DNA from: Burkholderiales bacterium
Lineage (GTDB): Bacteria > Pseudomonadota > Gammaproteobacteria > Burkholderiales > Burkholderiaceae_B
Reading direction: 5' to 3'
Length of the DNA: 6,914 nucleotides
NCBI GenBank assembly: GCA_005788065.1
Contig: SXZD01000302.1
Span: forward strand, 1-6,914
A program made the position numbers and the translations under genes. Within the stretch, counting starts at the first letter, position 1. Each line of letters opens with the position of its first letter. The notes below the pieces were generated by a model. The model was given only the letters and a program-made list of their open reading frames with translations, was not told the origin of the DNA and ran no database searches. Below, one piece after another: positions 5,380 through 6,914 of the stretch.

Positions 5380-6914
5380 ATGGGTGCATTCGATTTCTTG
5401 GCAGGCGGCGGTTTGAACCAACTGGCCAGTGCTCTGAATGAGCTCTCCAATCAGGCCAAGCGGGGGCAGTTAGACAACTTGAGCCTGAAAGCGGATGCAT
5501 CTTGGAGCGAAGGTCAACAAAACGTCGCCAACGCAGTGAACAACCTGCTCTCCCCCCTTCTGCGGGAGATCGCCACGCAACGTCAGGCCAATGAAGCCAA
5601 CAAGGCCGCACTCGAAAAGTTTGTGGCTGCACAGGCTGAAATGAGCCGACAGCACAACGACCACGGCATCATCAGCAAAAAGATCAATCCCGAAGACTTC
5701 AATGGCGCCTATCGCGAGATTGCAATCAACGTCAACGACATGGTGCAGGCCCACATTGACGTGAAGATGCGCATGGTCGATCTGATCACCGAGTATGCAC
5801 GCGGTGAGTTTGACAAGGACATGCCCACACTGCCCGGCGAGAAGAAAAAAGTCTCCGATGCAGTTCAGACTGCCAAGAAAATCATGGGCACCAATTCGCG
5901 CGATCTGGCCACCTTCATGACCGAGCAGGCTGAAATGCGCCGCCAGCACAATCTGAATGGCATCATTTCCCACAAGATCAATGAAGAGCTGTTCAGCGGC
6001 TCCTTCAAGGAAATGGCGAAAAACGTCAACGACATGGTGCAGGCCCACATCGACGTGAAGATGAAGATGGTCGAACTGATCACACAGTACTCAAACGGGC
6101 AATTTACAGATGACATGCCGCAGTTGCCCGGCGAGAAGCGCAGGGTGTCTGACGCAGTGAGCTCTGCCAAAAAGATCATGGAGTTCAATGCCACCGAACT
6201 TGCGAAGTTCACGGCAGAGCAGGCCGAGATGAGCAAGCAGCACAACCAGTTCGGCATCATTTCACACAAGATCAATGAAAACGCATTCAGCGGTGTGTTC
6301 AAGGACATGGCCAAGAATGTCAACGACATGGTGCAAGCGCACATTGATGTGAAAATGCGAATGGTTGAACTGATCACCAAATACGCCAACAACAACTTCG
6401 ACGATGACATGGCGGACTTGCCTGGCGAAAAGCGCAAGGTGTCTGATTCCGTGAAAGCGGCCAAGAGCATCCTGGAGACTACCTACGAAAGCCTGACCGA
6501 TGTGGTGCGCGTGCTGTCTGCCTTGGCGGCAGGCGACATGACCAAAACCATCGACCGCCACTACACCGGCATCTTCGGCAAGGTCAAGGAAGATGTGAAC
6601 ACCACCATCACGCGACTGGCCGGCGTGATCACCGAAGTGCGTACCAACGCAGATACGCTCAACCATGCGGCCATGGAAATCTCCAAGACATCGCAGTCCA
6701 TCTCCAACAGCGCAAGTTCGCAGGCCGCCGGCGTGGAGGAAGTTTCGTCTTCGATTGAAGAGATGGCCGGTTCCATCAAACAGAACAGTGACAACTCGCG
6801 CATCACCGACCAGATTGCCACCAAGGCGGCAACAGAAGCCAAAGATGGTGGTCGTGCCGTATCCGAGACCCTGCAGGCCATGAAGGCCATTGCCAACAAG
6901 ATCAGCATCGTTGA
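5380..6914 (+). CDS. Soluble methyl-accepting chemotaxis protein with tandem poly-HAMP-like repeats (runs off right edge)
   Basis: The first 511 codons of a cytoplasmic chemoreceptor. MCPs control the CheA kinase through CheW and are tuned by CheR/CheB methylation. No signal peptide or membrane helix is present. Residues 1-77 include a HAMP-like unit (GQLDN... to VANAVNNLLSPLL). Residues 78-175, 176-273 and 274-371 are three tandem 98-residue repeats, each with a QAEM..QHN motif, GII..KIN, VNDMVQAHIDVKM, an LIT.Y segment and LPGEK..VSD; each looks like two HAMP-like units in series. A more canonical HAMP-like unit with GDMTKTID follows (about 370-420), then the signalling coiled coil. Tandem methylation consensus sites lie at E453/E454 and E460/E461 (GVEEVSSSIEEMAGS). 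The window ends just before the expected kinase-contact hairpin, as judged from the IATKAATEAKDGG helix. No PAS, GAF, Cache or haem domain is visible, so the stimulus is unknown. The gene has a strong ribosome binding site and follows a terminator. Confidence 0.92.
   Translation, partial: MGAFDFLAGGGLNQLASALNELSNQAKRGQLDNLSLKADASWSEGQQNVANAVNNLLSPLLREIATQRQANEANKAALEKFVAAQAEMSRQHNDHGIISKKINPEDFNGAYREIAINVNDMVQAHIDVKMRMVDLITEYARGEFDKDMPTLPGEKKKVSDAVQTAKKIMGTNSRDLATFMTEQAEMRRQHNLNGIISHKINEELFSGSFKEMAKNVNDMVQAHIDVKMKMVELITQYSNGQFTDDMPQLPGEKRRVSDAVSSAKKIMEFNATELAKFTAEQAEMSKQHNQFGIISHKINENAFSGVFKDMAKNVNDMVQAHIDVKMRMVELITKYANNNFDDDMADLPGEKRKVSDSVKAAKSILETTYESLTDVVRVLSALAAGDMTKTIDRHYTGIFGKVKEDVNTTITRLAGVITEVRTNADTLNHAAMEISKTSQSISNSASSQAAGVEEVSSSIEEMAGSIKQNSDNSRITDQIATKAATEAKDGGRAVSETLQAMKAIANKISIV
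5611..6492 (+). repeat. Three in-frame 294-bp tandem repeats inside the chemoreceptor gene
   Basis: Copies lie at 5611-5904, 5905-6198 and 6199-6492, with an exact period of 294 bases (98 codons) and no indels. Protein identity is highest in the central VNDMVQAHIDVKM stretch, which is the same in all three. At DNA level the 42 bases coding this stretch and the codon before it (5728-5769, 6022-6063, 6316-6357) differ at one position between copies 1 and 2, but at five or six positions, all synonymous third bases, when copy 3 is compared with the others. Confidence 0.9.

Noticed and set aside
5470..6470. Long minus-strand open frames opposite the chemoreceptor repeats (192 and 201 codons)
   Set aside because: They mirror the 294-bp repeats of the plus-strand gene, are rich in Cys, His and hydrophobic residues as antisense shadows usually are, and have no supporting start signals.
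5611..6492. Tandem repeats as a CRISPR-like or mobile array
   Set aside because: The 294-base period is a whole number of codons, the frame is open throughout and the repeat unit is a protein domain, so this is an internal coding duplication.

Overview
The window looks like chromosomal DNA of a free-living, motile Gram-negative proteobacterium, most likely a betaproteobacterium of the Burkholderiales type. This is inferred from moderately GC-rich genes with G/C-biased third codon positions, a lipoprotein signal with an outer-membrane-type sorting residue, exported hydrolases, a long-chain-type acyl-CoA dehydrogenase and a soluble chemoreceptor. No tRNA, rRNA, insertion sequence, CRISPR array or phage gene was seen. 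The genus is not determinable by eye.

Layout, left to right. (1) Bases 1-292, minus strand: the first 97 codons of an acyl-CoA dehydrogenase running off the left edge, with a good sigma-70-type promoter and ribosome binding site. (2) Bases 293-452: a divergent intergenic region with that promoter and a long imperfect hairpin (351-402) that pairs better as plus-strand RNA. (3) Bases 453-2657, plus strand: a large lipoprotein with a C-terminal metal-dependent hydrolase domain resembling the membrane dipeptidase (peptidase M19)/amidohydrolase fold. (4) Bases 2717-3376, minus strand and convergent: a small secreted zincin-type metalloprotease with an HEIGH motif. (5) Bases 3413-5200, plus strand: an alpha/beta-hydrolase of the PHB-depolymerase/esterase type whose reading frame continues upstream of any usable start codon and stops at a TAA directly beside the zincin gene, so its 5' end with the expected signal peptide appears to be missing. 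(6) Bases 5201-5379: an intergenic leader with inverted repeats and a clear intrinsic terminator only 30 bases before the next start codon. (7) Bases 5380-6914, plus strand, running off the right edge: a soluble methyl-accepting chemotaxis protein with no membrane segment, built on three tandem 98-residue repeats, each apparently a pair of HAMP-like units, followed by a canonical HAMP-like unit and the first half of the MCP signalling domain.

The genes do not form one operon: orientations alternate (-, +, -, +, +) and the last two are separated by a terminator. Three consecutive genes encode (or once encoded) exported hydrolytic enzymes, but a shared pathway is not shown. The points most worth a second look are the tandem-repeat chemoreceptor, the terminator-bearing leader in front of it, the beheaded esterase, and the hairpin upstream of the lipoprotein.
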